A stretch of 64,000 nucleotides of DNA, taken from the NCBI RefSeq assembly GCF_900104625.1, contig NZ_FNVZ01000005.1, positions 1,054,001 to 1,118,000 of the forward strand, in the 5' to 3' direction. Below, one piece after another: positions 1 to 8,977 of the stretch. Positions within the stretch are counted from its first letter, which is position 1, and each line of letters begins with the position of its first letter. Below the pieces are notes generated by a model, which saw nothing but the letters and a program-made list of their open reading frames with translations, was not told where the DNA came from and searched no databases. This DNA is from Leptotrichia massiliensis (GTDB lineage: Bacteria; Fusobacteriota; Fusobacteriia; Fusobacteriales; Leptotrichiaceae). Both the position numbers and the translations under genes were made by a program.

Positions 1-1
1 A

Positions 2-622
2 AAAACTGACATAAAACGGGAAGACATTCCAAATGTAGAAGAAATTCTTGAGGCAAAAAGAGAAGCATTGGTGGCTTATGTTGATGAAATCATTAAGGAA
101 AATGATTTTGATGCGTATAAAGAACTGGCTGAAAAACTAATGGATGGAAGAGATGCAAAACAAGTCCTTGCTTCTGTATTAAGACATGTTTATGAAGATG
201 AATTCTTACCTGACAATTATAATGAAATTCAAGATGTAAAAGTTAAAATTGATGACAAAACAAGATTATTTATTGCTCTTGGAAGTAAAGATGGTTATAA
301 TGTGGGAAGATTGCTTGATTTATTAAATAAAAAAGCAAAAACACCAGGAAGAAAAGTAAAAGATGTTAAAATTATGGACAAATACTCTTTCATAACTGTA
401 CCATTACAAGAAGCTCAATTCATAATGAGAGCCTTAAATTCTAAAAAAGATTCAAAACCGCTTGTTGAAGAAGCTACTGGAAATAGAAACGGTGGGGAAA
501 AGTCTGGTAAAAAATCAGACAAAAGAAAAGATAGAAAAGGAAGAAAAAAATCTTCTGATAAAAAATTATCAAAAGGGTCAAAAGCAAAAAAAGACAAAAA
601 AACAAGAAAAGTAAAAAAATAA
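2..622 (+). CDS. DEAD-box RNA helicase, C-terminal part (5' end outside window)
   Basis: The reading frame is open from base 2, so the gene starts before the window; the TTG at 68 is internal. About the last 206 codons are seen. Bases 230-440 encode a DbpA-type RNA-binding domain (pattern RLFIALGSKDGYNVGRLLDLL), found at the C-terminus of DeaD/CsdA/DbpA helicases. These unwind structured RNA during ribosome assembly and cold adaptation. The last 60 residues are a very Lys/Ser/Arg-rich tail, as in many DeaD proteins, and probably bind RNA without base specificity. The helicase core motifs (DEAD, SAT) are not in the window, so the call rests on the DbpA domain and tail. Confidence 0.85.
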   Translation, partial: KTDIKREDIPNVEEILEAKREALVAYVDEIIKENDFDAYKELAEKLMDGRDAKQVLASVLRHVYEDEFLPDNYNEIQDVKVKIDDKTRLFIALGSKDGYNVGRLLDLLNKKAKTPGRKVKDVKIMDKYSFITVPLQEAQFIMRALNSKKDSKPLVEEATGNRNGGEKSGKKSDKRKDRKGRKKSSDKKLSKGSKAKKDKKTRKVKK

Positions 623-646
623 TCTAAATTATTTAATTTCTTAAAC

Positions 647-690
647 AAAAAAACTCGGAAAATAATATTTATCTTCTGAGTTTTTTATTT
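647..690 (+). terminator. Rho-independent terminator of the helicase gene
   Basis: AACTCGGAA pairs with TTCTGAGTT (one G-T wobble) across a loop of about 12 nt and is followed by a T-run. It starts about 25 bases after the helicase stop codon. Confidence 0.8.
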
Positions 691-747
691 TATATATTCA
701 AACTATTCTATCAATTTTATTCAAATTAATCTTAATTTTAAAAGTAT

Positions 748-793
748 ACTCATAGCCTTTAAGTTCCATTTTAAAGTAGTTTTACTATGCATT
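748..793 (-). repeat. Structured repeat, copy 1 (CATAG...CTATG)
   Basis: A segment of about 45 nt matches 62168-62212 at about 39 of 45 positions. Read on the minus strand it begins GCATAGTAAAACT and ends AAAGGCTATGA. CATAG pairs with CTATG as an outer stem around an inner hairpin centred on TTTAAA. It lies about 10 nt after the stop codon of the DUF4846 gene, in the same orientation as the other copy. Confidence 0.6.
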
Positions 794-802
794 TTATAAT
801 AA

Positions 803-1681
803 CTAAAATTTCCTTAATTTTTCTATCGGAAATTTCCATTCAGGCGTTACAAGTACATCTTTCCCTTTCAATGAATACCATACTCCATCATTATCAGGAT
901 TTATCAAAATTTGAGTCTGCTGTGCAGGCATGTACGATTGGGCAAGCATAAATATTTTTTCCCCTTTCTCGTTTTCTGCCATATCCACTACAATAACAGC
1001 GTGTCCTGGACTGCCACCCATAATAAACACATCTCCAATTTTCATATTTTCGATTTTTTGCGGTGTCATTTCCTTTTCAAGGGATAATGTTCCTGCATAT
1101 CCAAAAACAATATTCATAAAGTTTCTAAAGTCCTTGTATGTGTTAGATGGAGCAGATTTTTTATAGTAACTTCCTTTCCCACTAGGATTTATCCGATAAC
1201 CTTGTATCCATTTAGAATACTGTGCATTAAATCCTGTTACAAAGTTAAAATTAATTTTATCATATTCTTTTTTACCATAAAAATATTCCGCACGTAAAAG
1301 CATTATTGCATCAGCACATTGATGTAAATCCCTGTCACCTATTTCCACATCAAATACACTATCATAAATCCCTTCACTCTGTTTATAATTTCCATTAAAA
1401 TACTGCACTTTTTCTCCATAAGGCTTTAATTTCTGATTTCTTAAAAATTCAGCAAAACTGCCTTTTTCTACCACTACTCTTTTATATCCTTGCGGAACAC
1501 CATATCTTGCTTGCAGTGTCATTTTCTCTGGATTTATTAATTTTTCAGATTTCATATTATTTTCTGAATTTATTTCTTTAGAATTATTTTTCACTTCATT
1601 ACTACAAGCAAATTGAAAAACTACAAATAAACTTATTCCAGCAAATAATTTCCATGATTTTTTTCTTGTAAAAAAAAGCAT
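803..1681 (-). CDS. DUF4846 family lipoprotein
   Basis: The protein has 292 residues. A basic N-terminus and hydrophobic segment end at Cys26 (FQFAC), a likely lipobox, so it is probably a membrane-anchored exported protein. From about residue 55 it has the DUF4846 pattern: YGVPQGYKRV, GSFAEFLRNQKLKPYG, then IGDRDLHQCADAIMLLRAEY and GDVFIMGGSPGHAVIVVD. No enzymatic role is established for the family; the conserved Cys and the GSPGHA motif suggest a papain/NlpC-like fold, which is inference. AGAGGAG lies 9 nt before the ATG. It is the last gene of a three-gene exported-protein set, 33 nt after the DUF4300 gene. Confidence 0.75.
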   Translation of the reverse strand: MLFFTRKKSWKLFAGISLFVVFQFACSNEVKNNSKEINSENNMKSEKLINPEKMTLQARYGVPQGYKRVVVEKGSFAEFLRNQKLKPYGEKVQYFNGNYKQSEGIYDSVFDVEIGDRDLHQCADAIMLLRAEYFYGKKEYDKINFNFVTGFNAQYSKWIQGYRINPSGKGSYYKKSAPSNTYKDFRNFMNIVFGYAGTLSLEKEMTPQKIENMKIGDVFIMGGSPGHAVIVVDMAENEKGEKIFMLAQSYMPAQQTQILINPDNDGVWYSLKGKDVLVTPEWKFPIEKLRKF

Positions 1682-1714
1682 TGTTAGATACTCCTCTTAA
1701 AATATTTTAAATAA

Positions 1715-2671
1715 TTATTTATTATTATTTGGATTCCCCCTGTAGCCCTTTAGCAATTCATCGTTTTCCATAATAAATGGCTTCGCAGTCTGTTGTCCCC
1801 ATGCAGTATCGTATTTGTTCATAAGATAATCATTCAGTTCTGTTCGATTATTAAATTTTAATACTTGATAAGGCTGTTGAAAAGCTAGTTTTTCAATAAA
1901 TATAAGTTTCCCATTGTTTTCTGGAACAAGAACTCCAACATGTCCAATAAATAAAATATTTTCTTCAGGTTCATCATTAAAATGAAAAAACACAGAAATC
2001 ATTGATATTTTACTATTTTTATCAAATGTAACTCCTCGCTCTTTCCACACATTTTTAACATTTTCAACGTGAATATTTACATCTTTAGTAGCCTTTGTCG
2101 GAATTTCTGAAAATAAATTTACAAATCTATCCTTTTCATTTTGTGAAAATAATTCAAATGGTACATTTTTTAGTGACTCCATATCCATAAAAAGCATTTC
2201 TCCTGTTTTTACAACTGGTTTTTCTACTTTTACGTAATCTTTCATAAATGTAAATGCTGTTATCCGGCAATTAAAGCCTGGAAAATTCTTATTTTTTTTA
2301 TCCCAAATTTGCTGGATAGCCACTTCATCATAAGTTGGATTTATATTTTCAGAATTAACAAAGCCTTCTTTTATAAGCCCTTTATTTTGAGTTGCTTCAT
2401 TATAATAATTTACACTTTTGAAAAAAAGATTTATATTGCTAGGATTAACTCCAGAATTTTTTAATATTTCCTGTACTTCGTTTTGTACTTTTTCATCTGC
2501 TAAATTTGAATAAGTTATGTTTTTTAAATAACCAGTATCTTTTGATACGTTATTTTTATCTTTATTTTCTGTTAAATTAGATTTATTTATCTGTGTATCA
2601 TTTTTATTTGAACAACTGATTATTACCATCAGTAAACTTATTAGTACTACTAATTTTCTCATTTTTATCAT
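1715..2671 (-). CDS. DUF4300 family lipoprotein
   Basis: The protein has 318 residues with a signal peptide ending at Cys20 (VIISC followed by SNK), typical of a lipoprotein. The mature part starts with a low-complexity Asn/Lys linker. It then carries ITYSNLADEKVQNEV, NPTYDEVAIQQIWDKK, FPGFNCRITAFTFMKDYV and FIGHVGVLVPENNGKLIFIEKLAFQQPYQ. This matches DUF4300, a family of unknown function in oral and gut anaerobes and streptococci. Conserved Cys (NCRIT) and His (GHVGV) resemble a peptidase-like pair, as in the DUF4846 neighbour; that link is inference. The family call is from memory of the motif pattern. Confidence 0.65.
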   Translation of the reverse strand: MIKMRKLVVLISLLMVIISCSNKNDTQINKSNLTENKDKNNVSKDTGYLKNITYSNLADEKVQNEVQEILKNSGVNPSNINLFFKSVNYYNEATQNKGLIKEGFVNSENINPTYDEVAIQQIWDKKNKNFPGFNCRITAFTFMKDYVKVEKPVVKTGEMLFMDMESLKNVPFELFSQNEKDRFVNLFSEIPTKATKDVNIHVENVKNVWKERGVTFDKNSKISMISVFFHFNDEPEENILFIGHVGVLVPENNGKLIFIEKLAFQQPYQVLKFNNRTELNDYLMNKYDTAWGQQTAKPFIMENDELLKGYRGNPNNNK

Positions 2672-2697
2672 TCTTACAAAAAACTCCCATCTTAATT

Positions 2698-3237
2698 TTA
2701 TTTACCATTCACATTAAAGCTTTTACTACCTATAAAATAATTATTATTATCTTGCGAAACAGATATTTTAACACTATCCAAGTCTGTTTGTGCAACAATA
2801 TTATTATTTTCGCCATCTTCAGCCAATTCTACGTAAAGATATTTCCCATTTCCTTCTTTTCCATTTTCATCAATTTTATCACTCGCATATATCTTGGAAA
2901 CTTCTCTATTTACTTTTGTTTCAGTTGTATTTGCTAAAGGTTCGTCTTCTAGATCGCCTATATTTTTTTTGGCAATACTCTTTTGAGTAACAGTAACTGC
3001 ATTTTTTGATAATTTCTCATTTTTTATTGTTTTATCAAACTCAATAATTACAGCCTTTACTTTTTTTCCTGAACCTTTTTTTTCAGTTACTGCTGTTACA
3101 TTTTTTATGTTATCTACACTCAAATTTTCGTTATCTGAAATTTTTATATCAATATGATTATCATTACTTTCTGTCAAAATTACAAGTCCAACTAACATAA
3201 TTAGAGCTCCAAGTATTATATTTCCAATCTTTCTCAT
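2698..3237 (-). CDS. Exported protein with stand-alone EstA-type Ig-like domain
   Basis: The protein has 179 residues: an N-terminal signal anchor (residues 5-22), then one beta-rich domain. KKVKAVIIEFDKTI, VSKIYASDK and GNGKYLYVELAED resemble the Ig-like N-terminal domain that precedes the hydrolase in EstA/tannase-type esterases. Here no hydrolase follows; the gene ends after the domain and the next gene starts 26 nt later. AAGGAGG lies 10 nt before the ATG, so expression looks real. It may be a remnant of an esterase or an independent surface domain that works with the two lipoproteins downstream. Confidence 0.5.
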   Translation of the reverse strand: MRKIGNIILGALIMLVGLVILTESNDNHIDIKISDNENLSVDNIKNVTAVTEKKGSGKKVKAVIIEFDKTIKNEKLSKNAVTVTQKSIAKKNIGDLEDEPLANTTETKVNREVSKIYASDKIDENGKEGNGKYLYVELAEDGENNNIVAQTDLDSVKISVSQDNNNYFIGSKSFNVNGK

Positions 3238-3383
3238 AGTTAATCATCCTCCTTTTTCATAACTATTTTAATTAAATTTATAATTTTTGAATACTTCCAC
3301 AATTATATTATACACCTTATTCTTGTAAAATTTTAGTCTTTTTCCTTAAAAAATCCTGTAATTTTTCCCCAAAATTTAACCTT

Positions 3384-3413
3384 TTAAAAAAATAGGCTAT
3401 CGCTAGCCTATTC
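3384..3413 (-). terminator. Terminator of the Na/Pi cotransporter gene
   Basis: A perfect 9-bp stem (AATAGGCTA/TAGCCTATT) with a 4-nt loop is followed on the minus strand by seven T residues. It lies about 10 nt after the stop codon of the minus-strand gene. Confidence 0.9.
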
Positions 3414-3422
3414 TCATATACT

Positions 3423-5075
3423 TTAATTTGCCTTATTTTCAATCATTTTTTCAACTAAGTTTCTGGCATGGTCTCCAATTCTTGTGAAATGTGATACAAC
3501 ATCTATGTAGTAAAGTCCTGCTTTTACATCGCATTCCTGTTTACTTACACGGCTTATATGCGCTTTTCTCACTTCTTTTTCCTTTGTGTAAAGTTTGTTG
3601 TGCAAATCTACTACTATAAAGGCTTTTTCTGTGTCATTATTTCTTAGTGCCTCTTCAGCCGTTTCAATAATTTGTTTTGAAATTAGGAACAATTTTTGTA
3701 TTTCTTCATGAGCTATTTCTGTAAATACCAATTTTTTCTTAATTTCATATCTGGTGTCTCTTACAATTCCAACTGCATGATCCCCTATACGTTCTACATC
3801 ACGGCACATATCAAGATACATGCTGATTTCTTCTCCATCTTTTTCAGTTATATGTTCCTGTGATAATGAAGTTAAGTATTTTGTAATTTCCTGATCAATA
3901 TTATTTATTGCTTCCTCTGTTTTGTCAACTCTTTCTGCAGTTTTCTCGTTATGATCATGGAAAAATTCAACTGATCTTTCCAAGTTTTTTAATGCAATTG
4001 AAATCATCGAAAGCATTTCCTGTTTTACTTGTCCCAATGCAATTGAAGGAGTGTATATCAATGCAGCGTCCAAATATCTTGGTTTGTGTTCAACTTTATC
4101 CTCTTCTTTTTCTTTAATTATTTTGACAACAATATATTCGAGTACTCCAATAAATGGAAATAGCAAAATTGTTGTCATAGCGTTAAAAGAACCATGTGCA
4201 AATGCTATTGTTACTTTTGGATTCAAATGAAAAAACTGAGCCATTTTTTCCACAAACATCGAAAATGGCGATAAGAAAATCATAAAAATAATTGTTCCTA
4301 TAACATTGAACATTGTATGTGATAAAGCAAGTCTTTTTGCTGAAGTATTTGCTCCAATTACTGCAATTATTGCTGTTATAGTTGTTCCGATGTTATCCCC
4401 AAAAAGTACAGGCAATGCCGCTTTTAACGTTATAAGATTTTCTTGATACACATTTTGTAAAATACTAATTGTGGCACTTGAAGCCTGAACTAGCATTGTA
4501 ATTATTGTACCGATGAATACTCCTAAAACTGGACTGTTACTTAATTTTATTGTTAATTCTGTAAATGCTGGTAAATGTTTAAGTGGCTCCATTGCACTTG
4601 ACATCAATGTCAATGCAAAAAATATTCCCCCAAAACCAAATAAAATTCTACCTAAATTATTTATGAAATTATGTTTTACGAAAAATAGGCACGCTGCTCC
4701 TAAAAACAATATCGGTAATGCATAATGCGTAATATTAAATCCAATTATGAAAGTTGTAATCGTTGTACCAATATTTGCTCCCATAATAATTCCGATTGCC
4801 TGTCTTAAAGTTAGAAGTCCTGCTCCAACTAAACCTATAGTAATAACTGATGTTCCTGAACTTGACTGTATCAAAGCCGTTACAAAAATTCCAACTAGAA
4901 CTCCCAAAAACGGAGAAGTTGTATATTTATCCAAAATATATCTAAGTCTATCTCCAGCAGCCATTTGCAGTCCGTCCCCCATGTACTTTATACAAAATAG
5001 GAACAATCCTAATCCACCTAAGAATCCAAAAGCCATCTGCTGATAGTTAATTGTACTGACTGTTACTGCGTTCAT
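3423..5075 (-). CDS. Na/Pi cotransporter family protein with PhoU domain
   Basis: The protein has 550 residues from ATG 5075; a TTG three bases earlier is less likely because AGAGGA sits 8 nt before the ATG. The first 340 residues are membrane-embedded and hold the two inverted PNaS repeats, marked by QSSSGTS (about residue 70) and QASSATIS (about 200). The C-terminal 200 residues form a cytoplasmic PhoU-like helical bundle with two repeats, each containing RIGDHA. Members import phosphate, or export it, with sodium in the inner membrane. There are no other phosphate genes nearby, so regulation cannot be inferred. It is likely a single-gene unit with its own terminator. Confidence 0.9.
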   Translation of the reverse strand: MNAVTVSTINYQQMAFGFLGGLGLFLFCIKYMGDGLQMAAGDRLRYILDKYTTSPFLGVLVGIFVTALIQSSSGTSVITIGLVGAGLLTLRQAIGIIMGANIGTTITTFIIGFNITHYALPILFLGAACLFFVKHNFINNLGRILFGFGGIFFALTLMSSAMEPLKHLPAFTELTIKLSNSPVLGVFIGTIITMLVQASSATISILQNVYQENLITLKAALPVLFGDNIGTTITAIIAVIGANTSAKRLALSHTMFNVIGTIIFMIFLSPFSMFVEKMAQFFHLNPKVTIAFAHGSFNAMTTILLFPFIGVLEYIVVKIIKEKEEDKVEHKPRYLDAALIYTPSIALGQVKQEMLSMISIALKNLERSVEFFHDHNEKTAERVDKTEEAINNIDQEITKYLTSLSQEHITEKDGEEISMYLDMCRDVERIGDHAVGIVRDTRYEIKKKLVFTEIAHEEIQKLFLISKQIIETAEEALRNNDTEKAFIVVDLHNKLYTKEKEVRKAHISRVSKQECDVKAGLYYIDVVSHFTRIGDHARNLVEKMIENKAN

Positions 5076-5201
5076 CAAATCAATCCTCTCTTAAATCTTA
5101 AATTTTTAATTTACTTAATTTCTTCTTCAATTATACTTATATCATATTTTTCTCAAATTTGCTATATTTTTTTACTAGGAAAATAGAAATAAAATTATTA
5201 A

Positions 5202-5780
5202 TTAAAATTTAAACGCTATTCCAATAATAGCTGCAATTAAAATTAACACAATCGGATGTAAATCAAATTTTTTCATTATTCCAAAAATAATCAGTGCTAG
5301 AATTATTGACTTATAATTTAATACATCAATTAAATTCTGAGTAATTTTATATTTTGGTAAATTTAAAAGTGTTATTTTAGCTACTCCTAAACCTGCGGCT
5401 ACAATAAGACCTGTTGATGCGGGACGTAATCCATAAAAGATTTTTTGCACTAATGCAGCTTCTTTAAATTTTGTCAATGCTTTTGAAATTGCAATTATTA
5501 TAATCACTGATGGAAGTACTATTGCTGTTGGAGCTAATATCGCACCAATTAATCCTGATACTGAAAAACCAACATAAGTTACCATATTTATTCCCATTGG
5601 ACCAGGAGTAGATTGGGAAATTGCAATCATATTTGATACATCTCCTGCTGTGTACCAGCCAGTTCTTTTTCCAATATCATACAAAAACGGAAGTGTAGCA
5701 AGCCCTCCACCTACTGCAAATAAACCAGTTTTAAAAAATTCATACGATAACTCAAATAATTTAATTAGTTCTATTTTCAT
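5202..5780 (-). CDS. Chromate transporter, second half-size subunit
   Basis: The protein has 192 residues and is a single CHR domain: FFKTGLFAVGGGLATLPFL followed by ISQSTPGPMGINMVTYVGF. It is nearly all transmembrane. It overlaps the upstream half-size partner by one base (TAATG), the usual arrangement of short-chain CHR pairs, in which two homologous proteins with opposite topology make one transporter. Family members export chromate or act on unknown anions. The operon has no other gene, so the real substrate is open. Confidence 0.85.
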   Translation of the reverse strand: MKIELIKLFELSYEFFKTGLFAVGGGLATLPFLYDIGKRTGWYTAGDVSNMIAISQSTPGPMGINMVTYVGFSVSGLIGAILAPTAIVLPSVIIIIAISKALTKFKEAALVQKIFYGLRPASTGLIVAAGLGVAKITLLNLPKYKITQNLIDVLNYKSIILALIIFGIMKKFDLHPIVLILIAAIIGIAFKF

Positions 5781-6325
5781 TATTTAATCCCCTTTTTTAC
5801 AAAATTTTTTATAAGAATACCAGAAATTCCCGCAAGAACTACAATTAAAGCTGGAGATACCCAATTTGTAACTGATAAAACAATTACCATAATAAAAATT
5901 ACAAGGCAAAACTTATCAACTACTGAATTTTTTGCGATTTTTCTCACTGCTTCAAAAATTAATACACAAACACAGGCTCTAACTCCATTAAAAGCATACT
6001 GAACTGGCTTATAATTCGCAAAGTTTTTCAAAAATGCAGCAATTACTATAATAATAATTATTGACGGAAACACCATACCTGCTGTAGCAACAATTCCTCC
6101 TATAATTCCCTTTGTCTTATGTCCGACAAACGTAGCTGTGTTTACAGCTATTATGCCAGGTGTAACTTGTCCAATTGCCAAATAATCCATAATTTCATCT
6201 TCTTTAGCCCATTTATGTTTTTCTGCTATTTCTTTTTGTAGCATAGGCAACATTGCATATCCACCACCAAAGGTAAATAATCCTATTTTTGCAAATACAA
6301 AAAATAATTCAATTAAATCTTTCAT
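5780..6325 (-). CDS. Chromate transporter, first half-size subunit
   Basis: The protein has 181 residues and one CHR domain. FAKIGLFTFGGGYAMLPML near the N-terminus is the CHR signature, and AIGQVTPGIIAVNTATFVGHKTKG is the second conserved block. It is the upstream half of a two-gene pair and shares a TAATG stop/start with its partner, so translation is probably coupled. It differs enough from its partner that the two must work as a heterodimer rather than being a recent duplication. Confidence 0.85.
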   Translation of the reverse strand: MKDLIELFFVFAKIGLFTFGGGYAMLPMLQKEIAEKHKWAKEDEIMDYLAIGQVTPGIIAVNTATFVGHKTKGIIGGIVATAGMVFPSIIIIIVIAAFLKNFANYKPVQYAFNGVRACVCVLIFEAVRKIAKNSVVDKFCLVIFIMVIVLSVTNWVSPALIVVLAGISGILIKNFVKKGIK

Positions 6326-6497
6326 GATTTTTTTTATCTTTTTTCAATTTTTTATCATATAAAGATAACCTCTCCTTTCATTTTTACTCTCTCATAAAAA
6401 GTTTTAACATATTTTATTTATTTTTTTTACTTCTTTACTTTTTTAGAATCACTTTATAGAAAACTTTTTAAAAATAATAAAAATCTTGTAAAATCAT

Positions 6498-6527
6498 TTG
6501 ACTTAGCCTAATTTTTTTTGCTATAAT
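6498..6527 (+). promoter_or_regulatory. Sigma-70 promoter of the D-lactate dehydrogenase gene
   Basis: TTGACT (6498-6503) and TATAAT (6522-6527) are separated by 18 nt. AGGAGG follows at 6553-6558, 7 nt before the start codon. Confidence 0.75.
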
Positions 6528-6565
6528 GAATATAATATGATAATAAATTTTAGGAGGAATGTAAA

Positions 6566-7606
6566 ATGAAAATTGTAGTTTTCGATGCAAAACCTTATGA
6601 TATTGAATTTTTTGATAAATGGAATGAAACATTTGGGGCAAACATTACATATTTTGAAGAAAAATTAAGTCTAAAAAATGTAATGCTTACAAAATATCAG
6701 GATGTAGTCTGTACATTTGTAAATGATGATTTAAATGCAAAGGTACTAAATATACTTGCAAAAAATGGAGTTAGGGTTGTTGCCGCAAGATGTGCTGGCT
6801 ATAACAACATTGACTTAAAGGCTGCACGTGAAAACAGAATCACTGTTTTAAGAGTACCTGCCTATTCGCCATTTGCCGTTGCTGAACATTCACTAGCTCT
6901 TCTTATGTCAGTAAACAGAAAAACTCACAAAGCCTATAACAGAACAAGGGAAGGTAACTTTAGTTTAGCAGGATTAACTGGAATGGATTTAAACGGAAAA
7001 ACTGCTGGAATTATAGGAACTGGTAGAATCGCAAGAATTTTTATAAAAATTTTAAATGGACTAGGAATGAAAGTTATTGGTTATGATAAATTTCCTAATG
7101 AACAAGCCGCAAAAGAAGAAAACTTCACTTATGTAACATTAGATGAAATATTTGCAAATTCTGACGTGATTTCATTACATTGCCCATTATTCCCTGAAAC
7201 AAGACACACAATTAACAAAGAAACTATTGCTAAAATGAAAGATGGCGTTATTATCATCAATGCCGCCAGAGGTGGATTAATTGATACCGAAGCTCTCGTT
7301 GAAGGATTAAAAGACAAAAAAATCGGCGGAGCAGGACTTGATGTTTATGAAAATGAAAGCAGCTATTTCTTTGAAGATGAATCAGCAAGCGTGCTGGAAG
7401 ATGATTTGCTAGCTAGATTATTATCATTCAACAACGTCGTTTTGACTTCTCACCAGGCATTCTTAACAAAAGAAGCATTAGATAACATTGCTGAAGCTAC
7501 ATTTAACAACATCTTATCATACGTAAAAGAGGAAACTTTACAAAATGAAGTTTGGTATGACGAAGAAAACAATAAAGTTGTTGAAGGTGTCAGAGTTCAA
7601 AAATAA
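6566..7606 (+). CDS. ldhA: D-lactate dehydrogenase (2-hydroxyacid dehydrogenase family)
   Basis: The protein has 346 residues, the usual length. It reduces pyruvate to D-lactate with NADH in the cytoplasm, regenerating NAD in fermentation. The Rossmann motif GTGRIAR is near residue 150. Catalytic Arg is in NAARGGLIDTEALVEG, Glu in GLDVYENES and His in LTSHQAFLT. The SYFFED insertion and the ARCAGYNNIDL segment are typical of the LdhA branch rather than glycerate or formate dehydrogenases. It has its own promoter and a terminator downstream, so it is monocistronic. Lactate is the main fermentation end product of Leptotrichia, which fits strong single-gene expression signals. Confidence 0.92.
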   Translation: MKIVVFDAKPYDIEFFDKWNETFGANITYFEEKLSLKNVMLTKYQDVVCTFVNDDLNAKVLNILAKNGVRVVAARCAGYNNIDLKAARENRITVLRVPAYSPFAVAEHSLALLMSVNRKTHKAYNRTREGNFSLAGLTGMDLNGKTAGIIGTGRIARIFIKILNGLGMKVIGYDKFPNEQAAKEENFTYVTLDEIFANSDVISLHCPLFPETRHTINKETIAKMKDGVIIINAARGGLIDTEALVEGLKDKKIGGAGLDVYENESSYFFEDESASVLEDDLLARLLSFNNVVLTSHQAFLTKEALDNIAEATFNNILSYVKEETLQNEVWYDEENNKVVEGVRVQK

Positions 7607-7640
7607 TTATTATCTAAAATTTTTACTTTTAAAAACTTAT

Positions 7641-7679
7641 AAAGGGGCTGTTTTAAAAGGCAGCTTCTTTTAATATTTT
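7641..7679 (+). terminator. Terminator after ldhA
   Basis: AAGGGGCTG pairs with CAGCTTCTT (two G-T wobbles) around a loop of about 10 nt and runs into a T-rich stretch. Confidence 0.6.
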
Positions 7680-7818
7680 CCAAAAAAATACAAAATCTAA
7701 ATTTAAAAGATTTTTTGTATTGAAAACTTATTTAATAGTTATTTTCTTTTTTTCTAAAAAAAATTTTACTTTAGAATCAAAAAAGTTAGCAAAATAATAT
7801 AAAGAAAGGTTTAAAAAT

Positions 7819-8914
7819 ATGGATTTATTTGAAATAAAAAAACAAAACGAAATAAATGAAATTAATATTGGAGAAATCAGGAGGCATCTTTGACATTGAA
7901 AATTTAAAAAATGAAATTGATAATTTGGAGAAAAAGACGTTTGAGGCAGATTTCTGGAATAGCGAGAACAGTCAGGAAATATTAAAGACTATTAGTGCAA
8001 AGAAAAAGCTCCTTGAGGAATACAGCAGTTTAAACGGTCTTTTTGAAGATGTTTCTACCATTATTGAGTTTATTGAGATGGGGGACAATTCGTTTGAAAA
8101 TGAACTTGAGCAAAAAGCACAGGATTTGAAGAACGAAATTGATAATTTTAAGACAAAATTACTTCTGGATGAGGAATACGACATGAATAATGCAATTCTT
8201 ACGATAAATTCGGGGGCTGGTGGAACTGAGGCATGTGACTGGGCTGAAATGCTTTACAGAATGTACGACAGATGGGCAAATCGGCATGATTTCAAAGTTG
8301 AAATCCTTGACAGCCTCGCTGGAGAAGAAGCTGGAATAAAAAGTGTAACATTAAATATAAAAGGAAATTACGCTTATGGATATTTAAAAGGAGAAAAAGG
8401 CGTTCACAGACTTGTCAGAATTTCTCCATTTGACTCTAATGCTAGAAGGCATACTTCATTTGCTGCAGTTAATGTTACTCCAGAAATAGAAGATGATGTT
8501 CAAATTGATATTCGTACAGAAGACTTGAAAATTGATACTTACAGGGCAAGCGGTGCAGGAGGGCAGCACGTAAACACAACAGATTCAGCCGTTAGAATTA
8601 CTCATATTCCAACAAATATCGTAGTTACATGCCAAAATGAACGTTCACAGCTAAAAAACCGTGAAACTGCAATGAAAATATTAAAATCTAAATTATTCGA
8701 GCTGGAGCTGGAAAAGCGTGAAAAAGAAATGGCTGAACTAAAAGGAACCGAATCAAAAATCGAATGGGGAAGCCAAATCCGTTCGTATGTCTTCCAGCCT
8801 TATAAAATGGTAAAAGATCACAGAACAAAGGCAGAAGAGGGAAACGTTGAAAAGGTTATGGATGGAGATATTGACTTGTTTATAAATGAATATTTAAAAT
8901 ACGCTAAATCCTAA
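7819..8914 (+). CDS. prfB: Peptide chain release factor 2, with programmed +1 frameshift
   Basis: Translation starts at ATG 7819 (AAGAAAGG upstream) and runs 24 codons to an in-frame TGA at 7891. The site is CTT TGA C, with an internal Shine-Dalgarno-like AGGAGG at 7879-7884 three bases before CTT, the classic RF2 autoregulatory frameshift. After slipping +1, reading goes on from GAC at 7892 to 8914, giving about 364 residues, the normal RF2 length. The ATG at 7856 lies in the shifted frame and is not the true start. SPFDSNARRHTSFAAV is the RF2 recognition region (SPF), and SGAGGQHVNTTDSAVR holds the GGQ that triggers peptide release. RF2 reads UAA and UGA, so low RF2 favours frameshifting and more RF2. 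Confidence 0.95.
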
Positions 8915-8977
8915 TAACATGTTTAAAATTTAAAATAATTTTACTTATAATAACTAAAAAATTGAAAGGATTAGAAT

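Noticed and set aside
415-648. Phe-rich minus-strand frame opposite the helicase tail
   Set aside because: It is the antisense of a Lys-rich tail; such shadows are expected in AT-rich DNA.
7856-8914. RF2 starting at ATG 7856
   Set aside because: That ATG is in the shifted frame; the ribosome binding site and first 24 codons belong to ATG 7819 with the CTT TGA C frameshift.
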